Origin: an uncultured Pseudomonadales bacterium
GTDB taxonomy: Bacteria > Pseudomonadota > Gammaproteobacteria > Pseudomonadales > Pseudohongiellaceae
DNA: 64,000 bases
Direction: 5' to 3'
Assembly (NCBI GenBank): GCA_943842505.1
Contig: CALTDI010000015.1
Coordinates: 39,901-103,900, forward strand
Of the stretch, positions 28,778 through 39,533 are shown piece after piece (position 1 is the stretch's first letter; every line of letters starts with the position of its first letter). The position numbers and the translations under genes are program-made. The notes beneath the pieces were generated by a model that saw nothing but the letters and a program-made list of their open reading frames with translations, was not told the DNA's origin and searched no databases.

Positions 28778-30124
28778 TTGCAGAATTGGCGCACTGAACT
28801 AAATAGAATCTGCCTCCTGTTGTCGCTAGCCGCCATCGTAGGCTACGGCGTGGGGCACATAGGCTGGGTAATGCTGATAAGCCTGAGCCTCTATTATCTA
28901 TTCAACCTCTACCAGCTACGTCGTTTCAATCTGTGGCTCAACCGTGATTCCTCCGAAACTGACTCCGAGCCACCGGAAACCTTTGGCCTGTGGGGCGACA
29001 TTTTCGATGGCATCTACCGTCTGCAGAAACAGGAACGACGCGCTAGCTCCTATCTAGCCAACATCATCGACAAGGCTCAGGAGTCTTCTGCCGCACTCGA
29101 AATGGCGGTAGTCATGATTAACAAGCAGAACAATCTGGATTGGTGGAACCTGGCCGCCGAAGAATTACTGGGCTTCCAATACCCCAAGGACAGAAACCAG
29201 CCCATCACCAATCTGATTCGCGACCCTCGATTTTCAGATTATTTCTATAACGAAAACTACGACGACACACTGAAGATGGACGCGCCGGGGGAGAGCAGCA
29301 AAGTCTTAGAATTTCAAATCGCGTTATTTGGCGAGCACGAACGCCTGATGATAGTTCGCGATGTTACTCAGCTGCATAGGCTCGAATCGATGCGCAAGGA
29401 TTTTGTTGGAAATGTTTCCCATGAGCTAGGCACCCCGATCACCGTGATTAAGGGCTACCTCGAGGCCATTGTAGACAATCTGGATTCAATGGATGAAAGA
29501 TGGCATAAGCCAATACAGCAGATGCGGCAACAGTCCCTGCGCATGGAAAACATCGTGCGAGACCTGCTGATTCTATCTAGCCTAGAAACCAAGGGACTAA
29601 CCAAGACACAGAACTTTATCAAACTAACAACGCTTTTCTCGGAAATAGAGAACGATACTCAGCAGATGTTTAAGGACAAGCAGCATACTTTTGAGATCAT
29701 CTGCAATCCCGCCCTTTGCTTTACAGGCAAGCGCAGCGAAATCTATAGCGCCATATCGAACCTAGTTGTAAATGCCGCAAAATATACGCCTGCCGGAGGT
29801 CATATTCAGCTCTCGGCCGAGGCGAACGGCGGGCTCTTTGAGATTAGCGTGCAAGACGATGGCATTGGTATTGAAAGCCACCACATTCCCCGACTCACAG
29901 AACGCTTCTACCGGATCGATGGAAGCAGGTCATCAGATACAGGGGGAACGGGCTTGGGACTGGCGATAGTGAAGCACATACTCGCTAGACATGAAGGAGA
30001 GCTGGAGATTTCGAGCACCCACGGAGAAGGCAGCCGCTTTCTCTGTAGGCTGCCACTTTCGCGAGTAAGCTTAGAAGAAAGCGTATCAAAAACCAAAACG
30101 GAAGCTCTGAGCACCGACACTTAG
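28778..30124 (+). CDS. phoR: Phosphate regulon sensor histidine kinase PhoR
   Basis: FVGNVSHELGTPITVIKGYLEAI H-box, HATPase motifs GIGI and GGTGLGLAIVKHIL; N-terminal layout and position next to phoU-pst. Start TTG at 28778. Confidence 0.88.
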   Translation: MQNWRTELNRICLLLSLAAIVGYGVGHIGWVMLISLSLYYLFNLYQLRRFNLWLNRDSSETDSEPPETFGLWGDIFDGIYRLQKQERRASSYLANIIDKAQESSAALEMAVVMINKQNNLDWWNLAAEELLGFQYPKDRNQPITNLIRDPRFSDYFYNENYDDTLKMDAPGESSKVLEFQIALFGEHERLMIVRDVTQLHRLESMRKDFVGNVSHELGTPITVIKGYLEAIVDNLDSMDERWHKPIQQMRQQSLRMENIVRDLLILSSLETKGLTKTQNFIKLTTLFSEIENDTQQMFKDKQHTFEIICNPALCFTGKRSEIYSAISNLVVNAAKYTPAGGHIQLSAEANGGLFEISVQDDGIGIESHHIPRLTERFYRIDGSRSSDTGGTGLGLAIVKHILARHEGELEISSTHGEGSRFLCRLPLSRVSLEESVSKTKTEALSTDT

Positions 30125-30129
30125 AACGT

Positions 30130-30855
30130 CTAATCCGAGCGGGCGATTTTCTCTGCAACATTATCTAGAGGAGCGTGCCTAACATCCATCCCCTTGACCA
30201 GATAGATCACATGCTCGGAAACATTCTTTGCGTGATCTCCGATGCGCTCCAAAGCGCGCAATGCCCAGAGCAGATTTAACATACGACTAATACTTCGGGG
30301 GTCTTCCATCATATAGGTGATGAGAGAGCGCATTGCTGAGCCATACTCGTTATCAACGATTATGTCATCCTGCGCAATTTCCAGCGCGGCACTCGCATCG
30401 TAGCGAGCGAAGGCGTCGAGTGCCAGGCTCACCATTCTAGCCACTCGGTCTCCTAAATGTCTAAATTCGATTATGCCCTCGGGGAAGTCACCCTCCTCTG
30501 TTAATTTTATTGCCATCCGTGCAATTTTTGCAGACTCATCACCAATACGCTCCAGGTCGCGGACTGTCTTAATGATCGCAAGGACTAATCGTAAATCACT
30601 GGCAGCCGGCTGCCGTCTGGCCAGGATAAGATTGCATTCCTCATCGATCTTAATCTCCAATGCATCGATATTATTCTCTTCGACTAGCACTTCGCTAGCT
30701 AGACCACTGTCTGCAGAAGTGATCGAGAGCAATGCATCAGTTACCTGCTTCTCAACGGCACCCCCCATTTCAAGCATATGATTCTTGATATCTTCCAACT
30801 CGGCATTGAACTGTTGCGATATGTGTTGGCCATGGCCTTCGGCTTGAGGGTTCAT
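30130..30855 (-). CDS. phoU: Phosphate transport system regulator PhoU
   Basis: HISQQFNAELEDIKNHMLEMGGAVEKQV, RRQPAASDLRLVLAIIKTVRDLERIGDESAKIARMA, ALERIGDHAKNVSEHVIYLVKG. Confidence 0.95.
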   Translation of the reverse strand: MNPQAEGHGQHISQQFNAELEDIKNHMLEMGGAVEKQVTDALLSITSADSGLASEVLVEENNIDALEIKIDEECNLILARRQPAASDLRLVLAIIKTVRDLERIGDESAKIARMAIKLTEEGDFPEGIIEFRHLGDRVARMVSLALDAFARYDASAALEIAQDDIIVDNEYGSAMRSLITYMMEDPRSISRMLNLLWALRALERIGDHAKNVSEHVIYLVKGMDVRHAPLDNVAEKIARSD

Positions 30856-30907
30856 CTACTTTTCCTGACAAATTTGACTTGAGTTAGCTTAATTAAATAA
30901 GAGTTCT

Positions 30908-31768
30908 TTAACCGTAACGACCGGTTATATAATCTTCCGTTTGCTTTTCGCGAGGGTTCGTAAAGATAGTATCCGTGGCATCGAATTCAACCATATTGCC
31001 CATATACATAAACGCCGTATAGTCCGATACCCTGGCTGCCTGCTGCATATTGTGAGTTACGATCACAATGGTGTAATCATTCTTTAGCTCATTGATGAGC
31101 TCTTCAATCTTAAGTGTTGAGATCGGGTCCAACGCAGATGCCGGCTCATCCAGAAGCAACACCTCTGGCTCAACTGCTATAGTTCTCGCGATAACGAGAC
31201 GTTGCTGCTGACCACCCGACATGCCAAGCGCACTATCGTTCAGTCTGTCTTTTACTTCGTCCCAAAGGGCCGCCGCCTTTAATGACTTCTCGACAGCCTC
31301 ATCGAGGATACGCTTGGAATTTATTCCCTGAATGCGCAAGCCATAGGCAACATTTTCGTAGATAGACTTCGGGAACGGGTTGGGCTTCTGAAAGACCATA
31401 CCTACGCGCCGCCTGAGATCTGCCACGTCTACAGACTTCTGATAGATATCATCTCCATCCAGTGCTACGAGGCCTTCGATGACGCAGTCATCAACCAGAT
31501 CGTTCATGCGATTAAAACACCTTAGCAGACTGGATTTTCCGCATCCGCTAGGCCCAATGAAGGCAGTCACGCGCTGTTTTGGAATAGTCAGATTGATATC
31601 GATCAGTGCCTGTTTGTCTTTTGCGTAATACAGATTCAAATGTTCGATATCAATACAACTTGCCAGGGCTCCAATGTCTTTACTCTTCTCACCCAGCACA
31701 GACGACACATCCACAGTTCTAGTCGGGGATTGCGTGTCATTCGCCTGCTCACTATTCAACTCATTCAT
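30908..31768 (-). CDS. pstB: Phosphate ABC transporter ATP-binding protein PstB
   Basis: [67 protein letters not shown]. Confidence 0.97.
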   Translation of the reverse strand: MNELNSEQANDTQSPTRTVDVSSVLGEKSKDIGALASCIDIEHLNLYYAKDKQALIDINLTIPKQRVTAFIGPSGCGKSSLLRCFNRMNDLVDDCVIEGLVALDGDDIYQKSVDVADLRRRVGMVFQKPNPFPKSIYENVAYGLRIQGINSKRILDEAVEKSLKAAALWDEVKDRLNDSALGMSGGQQQRLVIARTIAVEPEVLLLDEPASALDPISTLKIEELINELKNDYTIVIVTHNMQQAARVSDYTAFMYMGNMVEFDATDTIFTNPREKQTEDYITGRYG

Positions 31769-31794
31769 TGATCTTCGACCCGTAGTAGTAATTA

Positions 31795-33492
31795 TTAGAC
31801 GTCCAACGCCTTGTATTTCTCACGCAGATGATTTCTAAGCGCCACTGCCGTTAAATTTAGCCCGGCGATAACGATGACCAAAAGCAAAGCTGTTGCAAAG
31901 ACTAGTGGTCTGGCCGCCTCAATATTAGGGCTTTGAAAACCCACATCGTAAATATGAAAACCGAGATGCATGAACTTCTGCTCAAGGTGTAGATAGGGAT
32001 AATTTCCATCTAGCGGTAGTGACGGCGCTAATTTCACAACACCTACCAGCATTAAAGGTGCCACCTCTCCTGCCGCTCTCGCCACCGCGAGAATCAAGCC
32101 GGTCATCATCGCGGGGCTAGCCATGGGCAGCACCACGCGCCACAGCGTTTCAAATTTCGTCGCGCCCAGCGCCAAACTGCCCTCACGCACGCTTCTCGGA
32201 ATTCTGGCCAGACCTTCTTCGGTGGCGACGATAACCACTGGAACGGTTAGTAGCGCCAAGGTCAAGGATGCCCACAACAGACCGGGCGTTCCAAAGGTTG
32301 GTGCAGGCAAGGCTTCAGGATAAAAAATCTGATCGACTTCGGCGCCAAGTATATAGATAAAGAAACCCAGCCCGAAGACCCCATATACAATGGACGGCAC
32401 ACCGGCGAGATTATTAACTGCAATGCGAATAGCGCGAGTGATGAAGCCCTGACGGGCATATTCACGCAGATAGACAGCGGCAACGACTCCGAACGGTGTC
32501 ACAAACACAGACATCAGCATAACCATCATCACGGTACCAAAAATAGCCGGAAAAATACCGCCCTCTGTGTTCGCTTCCCGTGGCTCGGCGGTCAAAAACT
32601 CTCCCAGTTTCAGGAAGTAGGTTCCGATCTTACCGACCAGAGAGAGTTGATTCGGCTTATACGCGCGAACGATATCGGCAAAGCTAACCTCCGTCTCCTC
32701 ATCATTTGCCGCAACGAAAATTGCCGAATCTCTGTTCACCGTCTCATATAACGCAATTAGTTGAACCTGCAGCAGGTCATACTCTTCATCGAGTTCAGCC
32801 CTATCGCTATCAATCTCAGCTAAAGCTTCGGGCGTCAGCTCCTGATCGAGTTCCAGGCGACGCTCACGCAGCCGAAGACGTTCCATGGCGTAGTTGATCT
32901 GCCCTATTTCCTGGTTTTCAATCACATAGATATCGTCGCGAATATCCAATGCTCGCTCGAGACGCTCGTTAAAATCATTCCACCTGGCCGCTTCAATTGC
33001 TAACGCATCACCACTAAATGAAATCAGTTCAGAGTTTTCTTTGATGCCACTGAGATGACCGTAGAAATTGCCCCACTCTCGTCTCTCAAGAGCTATAACA
33101 TTCTGCGGATATTCGACATCATGTACGAAGTCACTAAGAACCCAGGTAAAATCTGCGCCGGTTAAATCTCTATTACCCAGCTTCAATAACTGACGCTCGT
33201 AGAATCCCTGCGCCTCATTAACCGGAATCCCCGATGATGCTATCTGCGCAGATATAACCATTTCACTTTCTACAAACTCACCGATAACTTGCGTGCTGAG
33301 GAGTTCACCAGACGATGTTGGCGGCGCATAGTTGGCCTGCATCACATCGCGAGGCCAGAAATGACTCATACCGCGGACGGTGAGCAAGGCCAGCAAACCT
33401 ACAACCATAAGAATACTGATAGCCACCGCTCCGGCATTTAGCCAAACCCAGGGCGTTCCTCTTCGCATCCATGTAGACATTTGCGTTTTCAT
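31795..33492 (-). CDS. pstA: Phosphate ABC transporter permease PstA (long form)
   Basis: [36 protein letters not shown]...[19 protein letters not shown]; long N-terminal/periplasmic segment. Confidence 0.93.
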   Translation of the reverse strand: MKTQMSTWMRRGTPWVWLNAGAVAISILMVVGLLALLTVRGMSHFWPRDVMQANYAPPTSSGELLSTQVIGEFVESEMVISAQIASSGIPVNEAQGFYERQLLKLGNRDLTGADFTWVLSDFVHDVEYPQNVIALERREWGNFYGHLSGIKENSELISFSGDALAIEAARWNDFNERLERALDIRDDIYVIENQEIGQINYAMERLRLRERRLELDQELTPEALAEIDSDRAELDEEYDLLQVQLIALYETVNRDSAIFVAANDEETEVSFADIVRAYKPNQLSLVGKIGTYFLKLGEFLTAEPREANTEGGIFPAIFGTVMMVMLMSVFVTPFGVVAAVYLREYARQGFITRAIRIAVNNLAGVPSIVYGVFGLGFFIYILGAEVDQIFYPEALPAPTFGTPGLLWASLTLALLTVPVVIVATEEGLARIPRSVREGSLALGATKFETLWRVVLPMASPAMMTGLILAVARAAGEVAPLMLVGVVKLAPSLPLDGNYPYLHLEQKFMHLGFHIYDVGFQSPNIEAARPLVFATALLLVIVIAGLNLTAVALRNHLREKYKALDV

Positions 33493-35831
33493 ATCGTGCT
33501 GTACTTAGTCCTTAGGCGCTGCCTGACTATTTCTGCAACGTTATTAAACATGAACGTAAACATGAAGAGCACCAGAGCCGCGAGGAATAGAATTCGATAA
33601 TGCGTACTATCTACTTCTGACTCTGGAATCTCTACGGCAATATTTGCCGCCAGTGTACGCATGCCTTCGAATATATTGATATCCATGATAGGCGTGTTTC
33701 CCGTAGCCATAAGTACGATCATGGTTTCACCCACCGCTCGGCCCATGCCAATCATTAGTGCGCTGAAGATGCCCGGGCTCGCTGTAGGCAGCACTACTCT
33801 CTGCAGACTTTGCCAAGGCGTGGCGCCCAGAGCGAGAGAGCCATAGGTCAGTTGCTTGGGAACGGTGAAGATCGCGTCTTCCGCGATCGAGAAAATCGTC
33901 GGTATTACAGCAAAGCCCATGGCAAAACCCACAACCATTGCATTACGCTGGTCGTAACTAATACCCAGATCGTTTGTTATCCAGAAACGCATGTCGCCAC
34001 CGAAGAAGATGTTTTCAATAGGCACGGCAACCGCAAAAGACAGATAGGAAAACACAATAATAACGGGAATCAATATGCCGGCTTCCCAACCATCGGGAAC
34101 CGATTCACGAATTTTTCTGGGCAATTGGGTCCACGCAAAACTGGCCCCAAGAATGCTAAGTGGGAGTACGATCAGAATCGAAAAAATACCCAGTAAATTC
34201 TTCTCAACAAAGGGTGCCAGCCACAAACCCGCGAGGAAGCCAAGCACAACGGTTGGCAGCGCCTCCATCAGTTCGATTAAGGGCTTCACCTTGCGCCGCA
34301 TCGCGGGAGCCATAAAATAGCCGGTAAAGATTGCACCGCAGATCGCCAGAGGCGCCGCCAAGAGCATGGCGTAGAAAGCCGCTTTTAGCGTACCGAAAGA
34401 AAGTGGGACTAGAGAATACTTCGGCTCAAATTCATTGCTGGAAGCCGAAGACTGCCAAATATATTCCGGTTCTGAATAACCCTCATACCAGACCTTATCC
34501 CACAGCACAGACCAGGAGACTTCGGGGTGCTCGTTGCGAACCTCCCAAAAGCCGACCGCACCTTCGCTGGTCTCAAGGAGCAAGCCATCTCCGCGCGGGG
34601 AAAGAGCTATTAATCTGGGCTGTGCATTACTTATATCCTGAGAAAAGACTGCACGGTGTGCCGTTGTATTGTAGATCGAGAGACTACCCTGCCCGTCTAT
34701 ACTGACGAAGTTTTTCCGGCGCTGCTCAGGGGTCATCTTCAGTATAGGCTCTGCACTGGGACTAAATTCGCGCACCTTCTGCAATCGAGTCTGCCCCTCT
34801 TCTCGCGAGAGGAACCACTGCGCGACATTCCCCCCGTCGTCAGCGACCAATAAAGATATACCGCCCAAGAGAAAGACCACCTGCGTAGGCCTAACCCCGC
34901 CTTCGGTAAGAAACATCTCTATACCAAACTCATTACTTTGACCATTTCTGGCGGCGATCAAATCAAGAGTCCTGATCAGGCCATTACTGGAAATAAAATA
35001 GAGCCAGCGCTGATCGCCGCCGATGAACATCTGCTCAACATTCTGAACCAGCAGATCCAGCGGATAATTTTCAATATCGATCTCAGGATCGCCGCCCCCG
35101 ATATCGAATGCCGCAAACAGGCTCGTCTGCTTGCTAGCACTAATAAGGTTTACCGCGCCTCTGGCATCCGTTCCTGCAAGCATCAGAGTATCGCCAGAGG
35201 AACGCACTGCCAATCTAGCCAGAGCTGACCCCACGAATAGGGAGAACGGCTGCTGCCCGAAAGGGAAATCGATGACAGGCGTTAATGTCCGCCTATTATT
35301 TGGGCCGGAGAAACTGGTATCGAAGCCATAACGAGCAACAATGGCTTCACCATTGTCCAAGCCAAGCGCAAAGATGCCACTCTCTTCCGTGTCCAGGGCA
35401 AACTGGCTTATGGCCGCGCCTTCCGGGAGCTCGATATCCATGGCAGCGACGGTGGAACCATCTTCCACATCGAAGAACAAGACATCTGCCCTGTCGCCTA
35501 TGCGCATGCCTATCTCTGACTGTTCCTCTATCGCCAGATGCAGGGAATTGGAGTCGTAGCGATTCTCTAACTGATATTCATTTACCTTGTCCAGAGTCGC
35601 CGACTCGAACAGAGGTATCACTTCATAGAACAGGTACATGAAGATGAGCAGGATCGCCAATATGACGCTAACACCACCTATGGCGATGGCGACACTGGCC
35701 ACCTTGTCAGAGGCATGACGCATCTTCCGTCGAAAAGCCATACGACTCGAAGCCATCTGCAGCGGTGAAGATTTTCCGTCAGAGGCTTCCACGCTCTGGC
35801 TACCTGCTTGCTGATTTACTTCGTTTGACAT
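33489..35831 (-). CDS. pstC: Phosphate ABC transporter permease PstC (long form)
   Basis: LLAAPLAICGAIFTGYFM, ELMEALPTVVLGFLAGLWLAPFVE, GRAVGETMIVLMATGNTPI; large propeller-like insert. Confidence 0.93.
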   Translation of the reverse strand: MSNEVNQQAGSQSVEASDGKSSPLQMASSRMAFRRKMRHASDKVASVAIAIGGVSVILAILLIFMYLFYEVIPLFESATLDKVNEYQLENRYDSNSLHLAIEEQSEIGMRIGDRADVLFFDVEDGSTVAAMDIELPEGAAISQFALDTEESGIFALGLDNGEAIVARYGFDTSFSGPNNRRTLTPVIDFPFGQQPFSLFVGSALARLAVRSSGDTLMLAGTDARGAVNLISASKQTSLFAAFDIGGGDPEIDIENYPLDLLVQNVEQMFIGGDQRWLYFISSNGLIRTLDLIAARNGQSNEFGIEMFLTEGGVRPTQVVFLLGGISLLVADDGGNVAQWFLSREEGQTRLQKVREFSPSAEPILKMTPEQRRKNFVSIDGQGSLSIYNTTAHRAVFSQDISNAQPRLIALSPRGDGLLLETSEGAVGFWEVRNEHPEVSWSVLWDKVWYEGYSEPEYIWQSSASSNEFEPKYSLVPLSFGTLKAAFYAMLLAAPLAICGAIFTGYFMAPAMRRKVKPLIELMEALPTVVLGFLAGLWLAPFVEKNLLGIFSILIVLPLSILGASFAWTQLPRKIRESVPDGWEAGILIPVIIVFSYLSFAVAVPIENIFFGGDMRFWITNDLGISYDQRNAMVVGFAMGFAVIPTIFSIAEDAIFTVPKQLTYGSLALGATPWQSLQRVVLPTASPGIFSALMIGMGRAVGETMIVLMATGNTPIMDINIFEGMRTLAANIAVEIPESEVDSTHYRILFLAALVLFMFTFMFNNVAEIVRQRLRTKYSTI

Positions 35832-35883
35832 GAATCTCTCAAGACTCGCTACTGCGATTTTAGATCTTCCTTGCTAAAACACA

Positions 35884-35918
35884 ACAAAGGCTCAGTCTAT
35901 TACAGGCTGAACCTTTGT
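35884..35918. other. Intercistronic hairpin downstream of pstS
   Basis: ACAAAGGctCAG...CTGaACCTTTGT inverted repeat between pstS and pstC. Confidence 0.55.
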
Positions 35919-35949
35919 CTACTTAAGGGGAGAAACTGTTACCCACTCT

Positions 35950-36939
35950 CTAGTTGCGTTGCAAGTCTAGTTGCAGATTACGCATTGTGTCCTGCACGAC
36001 TCTCACTGGCAAAGGGATATAACCATCTTTGAGCACTACTTCCTGACCTGTCTTCGACAGAATCAGCTTAACAAATTCGCGCTCCAGTGGTGGCAAGGGC
36101 TTGTTTGGCTCCTTATTCACATACACATAGAGGAATCGCGCCAAAGGATAGTTGCCTGTAACCGAATTCTCCGGTGTCGCTTCAAAATATTCGCTGCCCG
36201 CATTCTTGGCTATGGGTACGGCTCTGACACTGGAAGTACGATAGCCAATCCCTGAATAGCCGACGCCATTGATCGATGTGCTCACAGACTGGACCACAGA
36301 CGCTGAGCCAGGCTGCTCATTTACGTTGTTCTTAAAGTCACCATCACACAGCGCCACGTCCTTGAAATAGCCGTAGGTTCCTGAAACGGAGTTGCGTCCA
36401 AACAGCTGAATATCTCGACGCTCCCATGCGCCGCGCATCTCAAGATCCCCCCAGCTATCGATGGCCGCAGAGGCACCGCAACGCTGATTAGAAGAGAATA
36501 TGGCATCGACCTGTGGGATCGTCATGCCGGCAATGGGGTTGTCCTTGTGTACATAAACAGCTAGAGCGTCTATAGCGACTGGAATGGCAGTGGGCTTGTA
36601 GCCGTAACGCGACTCGAAGGCTTCGATCTCATTGTCCTTCATCTCGCGGCTCATAGGGCCAATATTTGATGTTCGCTCAGTGAGCGCCGGTGGGGCTGTA
36701 GATGAGCCTGCCGCTTGAATTTGAATATTCACATTCGGATAGACTCGCTTAAAATCCTCAGCCCACAATGTCATCAGATTTGCGAGGGTATCTGATCCTA
36801 CGCTTGATAGATTGCCAGAAACCCCGCTAGTGCGTTCGTATTCTGGAATTCCCTGTTCCAATTCGGCGCCTGCTACGGAGAAAGAGAGGGCCGCGAGAAA
36901 GGACAGAGTCAGGGTTTTAACGAGTGCATTGATGCGCAT
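35950..36939 (-). CDS. pstS: Phosphate ABC transporter substrate-binding protein PstS
   Basis: [64 protein letters not shown]...[18 protein letters not shown]. Confidence 0.95.
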   Translation of the reverse strand: MRINALVKTLTLSFLAALSFSVAGAELEQGIPEYERTSGVSGNLSSVGSDTLANLMTLWAEDFKRVYPNVNIQIQAAGSSTAPPALTERTSNIGPMSREMKDNEIEAFESRYGYKPTAIPVAIDALAVYVHKDNPIAGMTIPQVDAIFSSNQRCGASAAIDSWGDLEMRGAWERRDIQLFGRNSVSGTYGYFKDVALCDGDFKNNVNEQPGSASVVQSVSTSINGVGYSGIGYRTSSVRAVPIAKNAGSEYFEATPENSVTGNYPLARFLYVYVNKEPNKPLPPLEREFVKLILSKTGQEVVLKDGYIPLPVRVVQDTMRNLQLDLQRN

Positions 36940-36997
36940 TTGACCTCCAAAAAGACAGATTTAGGCTTTGTTTCATTGGGGTCAACTATATAGGCCT

Positions 36998-37018
36998 AAT
37001 ATTACAAAATTATGACAG
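36998..37018 (-). promoter_or_regulatory. Candidate Pho box upstream of pstS
   Basis: Minus strand reads CTGTCATAATTTTGTAATATT, close to the PhoB direct-repeat consensus (CTGTCATA..A..CTGTCAT). Confidence 0.55.
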
Positions 37019-37265
37019 TGAGATTTCGACGGCAATGCCGCGGTTTTTACTTCTGTATGACATGAGTCAAACGAAGCGAACGTGGTAATATGGACGGCCA
37101 GTCGGGGCTTTTAGCACTGTACACTTGGCCATTGAGGCTAAAATAGCGCTGCAAATCAGCCTCTGGAACCGTGTAGAAGATTTGTCATCCACTAGTCACA
37201 AAGCGCCTTCGATAAATTGGGTACACTAGCCGCCCGATTTACAAATTGCGCAGGAAAAGAGCCCT

Positions 37266-39443
37266 ATGTCGGAGCAAGCAGACCGCAAGTCACTGAATTT
37301 GGCCGTGGACAATACTTCCAAGGCACAAACTGGCACCCCCGCGGCGACTGCACAGGCCCGGGAATTAGCAGCTGGCGCCGATATAGACCTGGAAAATTCC
37401 GCCTATTACGAGAATCGCGAGCTTAACTATTTCAAGTTTAACTTGCGCGTGCTTAGCCAGGCCTCAAACCCCAAGCACCCGCTCCTTGAAAGACTCATGT
37501 TTCTGTTAATTTTCAGTTCGAACCTGGATGAGTTCTTTGAAATTAGAATCTCCGGGCTCAAGAAGCAATTAGACTTTGGCCGACAGCGACCCGGACCCGA
37601 CGGTTTGTATCCAGAGCAAGTACTAAAAGAAATTCATCTCCAGGTGAGCGCAGCGCTGACCGAGCAATATCGAATCCTAAATGGAGACCTACTACCTAGC
37701 CTGGCTTCGGAGAACATCCACTTCATGCCCCGTCACGAATGGAACGAAGAACTCAAGGCTTGGGCTCGTGACTATTTTGATAGCGAAATTCAGCCGGTCG
37801 TAAGCCCGTTAGGACTAGACCCAGCCCACCCTTTCCCACGACTGGTAAACAAGAGTCTAAACTTCATCCTCTCTCTCGATGGAAAAGACGCATTCGGCCG
37901 CGAAAGCGGCCTTGCTATCGTGCCAGCGCCTCGCTCTCTTCCACGGCTTATCAAGGTACCGTCAGAAATCGCTCCCGAGGGGGATAATTTCATCTTCCTC
38001 TCCTCGATTATTCACGCCCATGTTGATGAATTGTTTCCTGGCATGACTGTCACGGAGTGCCACCAGTTTAGGGTGACTCGAAACTCTGATCTGGAAATGT
38101 CGAATGTTGAAGTCGAGGACTATGCAATGGCATTGCAGGGGCAGCTGCATAGCCGCCGTTTTGGTGCCGCGACAAAACTGGAGGTCAGCATAGGCTGCCC
38201 CGAAGAGCTGACGGATTTCCTTCTGGAACGATTCAATCTTACCACCGACGAGCTATTTCAGTTGGATGGTCCAGTGAATTTACAGCGCCTAATGGCACTG
38301 TATGGAATGATCGACCGTTCTGATCTACGCTACCCCCAGTTCTCCCCGGGCACGCCGCGCCTGCTCGAAGAAGACAGCTATATATTTGCCGCCGTCGACA
38401 AAGAAGATCAATTACTACTCCATCCTTTTCAGTCATTCATACCCATTATCGACTGGGTGCGCCAGGCAGCAAAAGATCCAACTGTGCTGTCGATCAAGCA
38501 GACGCTTTATCGAACCAACGAATCCTCAGAGCTCGTTGAGGCGCTCGCCGAGGCCGCACGAAATGGCAAAGAGGTTACCGTCGTAATCGAACTACGCGCA
38601 CGCTTCGATGAAGAGGAAAATATCAATTTCGCGAGCATCTTGCAGGAAGCTGGAGCAGTAGTGGTATACGGCGTTATGGGTTACAAGACCCACGCGAAGA
38701 TGCTGCTGTTTGTGCGTCGAATTGGCAATAGCCTGAAGCGCTATGCTCATTTGGGCACGGGCAATTATCATCGTAAGAACTCCCTACTCTATACAGACTA
38801 CAGCCTGCTCACATCCGATGAAATTGTCTGCGCAGACGTGCACAAGGTGTTTCAGCAGATCACCGGTATGGGCAAGAAGATTCATCCGAATCTACTTATT
38901 CACGCGCCTTTCAACCTGCGTAAATCTCTGCTGAAGATGATCAACGCTGAAAGAGATGCAGCGCTGGCGGGAAAAAAAGCACGCATCGTAGCCAAGATGA
39001 ACGCCATAACTGATCCGGATATTATTAAAGCGCTCTATGGCGCCTCGATGGCTGGCGTGAAGATCGATCTTATTATTCGTGGCATCTGCTGCCTGCGCCC
39101 CGGCATGGCTGGCGTTAGTGAAAATATACGAGTCATATCTGTGATCGGTCGCTTCCTGGAACATTCACGGGTGTATTATTTCCAAAACTCAGATCCGCAA
39201 GTCTATTGCTCCAGCGCCGATTGGATGGAACGCAATCTCAACAACAGAATTGAAGTCTGCTTCCCCATCTTAAAGAAGAAGCACATCAGTCGCGTCAAAG
39301 CGGAGCTAGAGATGTACTTAAATGACCGCGGTCAAAGCTGGGAATTAAATTCCACAGGTGAGTATCTCTCACTTGAAAGCACATCGCCCTCGGACGAATC
39401 ACTGGAAGATGTGCAAATGCTATTGCTTAAACAATGGTCTTGA
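37266..39443 (+). CDS. ppk1: Polyphosphate kinase 1
   Basis: YYENRELNYFKFNLRVLSQASNPKHPLLERLMFLLIFSSNLDEFFEIR, FARFDEEENI-type motif ELRARFDEEENINFA, YGVMGYKTHAKMLLFVRR, HLGTGNYHRKNSLLYTDYSLLT. Confidence 0.97.
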   Translation: MSEQADRKSLNLAVDNTSKAQTGTPAATAQARELAAGADIDLENSAYYENRELNYFKFNLRVLSQASNPKHPLLERLMFLLIFSSNLDEFFEIRISGLKKQLDFGRQRPGPDGLYPEQVLKEIHLQVSAALTEQYRILNGDLLPSLASENIHFMPRHEWNEELKAWARDYFDSEIQPVVSPLGLDPAHPFPRLVNKSLNFILSLDGKDAFGRESGLAIVPAPRSLPRLIKVPSEIAPEGDNFIFLSSIIHAHVDELFPGMTVTECHQFRVTRNSDLEMSNVEVEDYAMALQGQLHSRRFGAATKLEVSIGCPEELTDFLLERFNLTTDELFQLDGPVNLQRLMALYGMIDRSDLRYPQFSPGTPRLLEEDSYIFAAVDKEDQLLLHPFQSFIPIIDWVRQAAKDPTVLSIKQTLYRTNESSELVEALAEAARNGKEVTVVIELRARFDEEENINFASILQEAGAVVVYGVMGYKTHAKMLLFVRRIGNSLKRYAHLGTGNYHRKNSLLYTDYSLLTSDEIVCADVHKVFQQITGMGKKIHPNLLIHAPFNLRKSLLKMINAERDAALAGKKARIVAKMNAITDPDIIKALYGASMAGVKIDLIIRGICCLRPGMAGVSENIRVISVIGRFLEHSRVYYFQNSDPQVYCSSADWMERNLNNRIEVCFPILKKKHISRVKAELEMYLNDRGQSWELNSTGEYLSLESTSPSDESLEDVQMLLLKQWS

Positions 39444-39533
39444 GACACGACTCGCAAGAAACCCTTACAATTATCACAAGGCGTCACCGAGAAGAAGTTA
39501 CAGAAGGACTTATTTTACTATCGAAACCAAAGG

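Noticed and set aside
34331-34705. Plus-strand ORFs inside pstC and pstA
   Set aside because: Antisense to clearly coding permeases; no domain signal.
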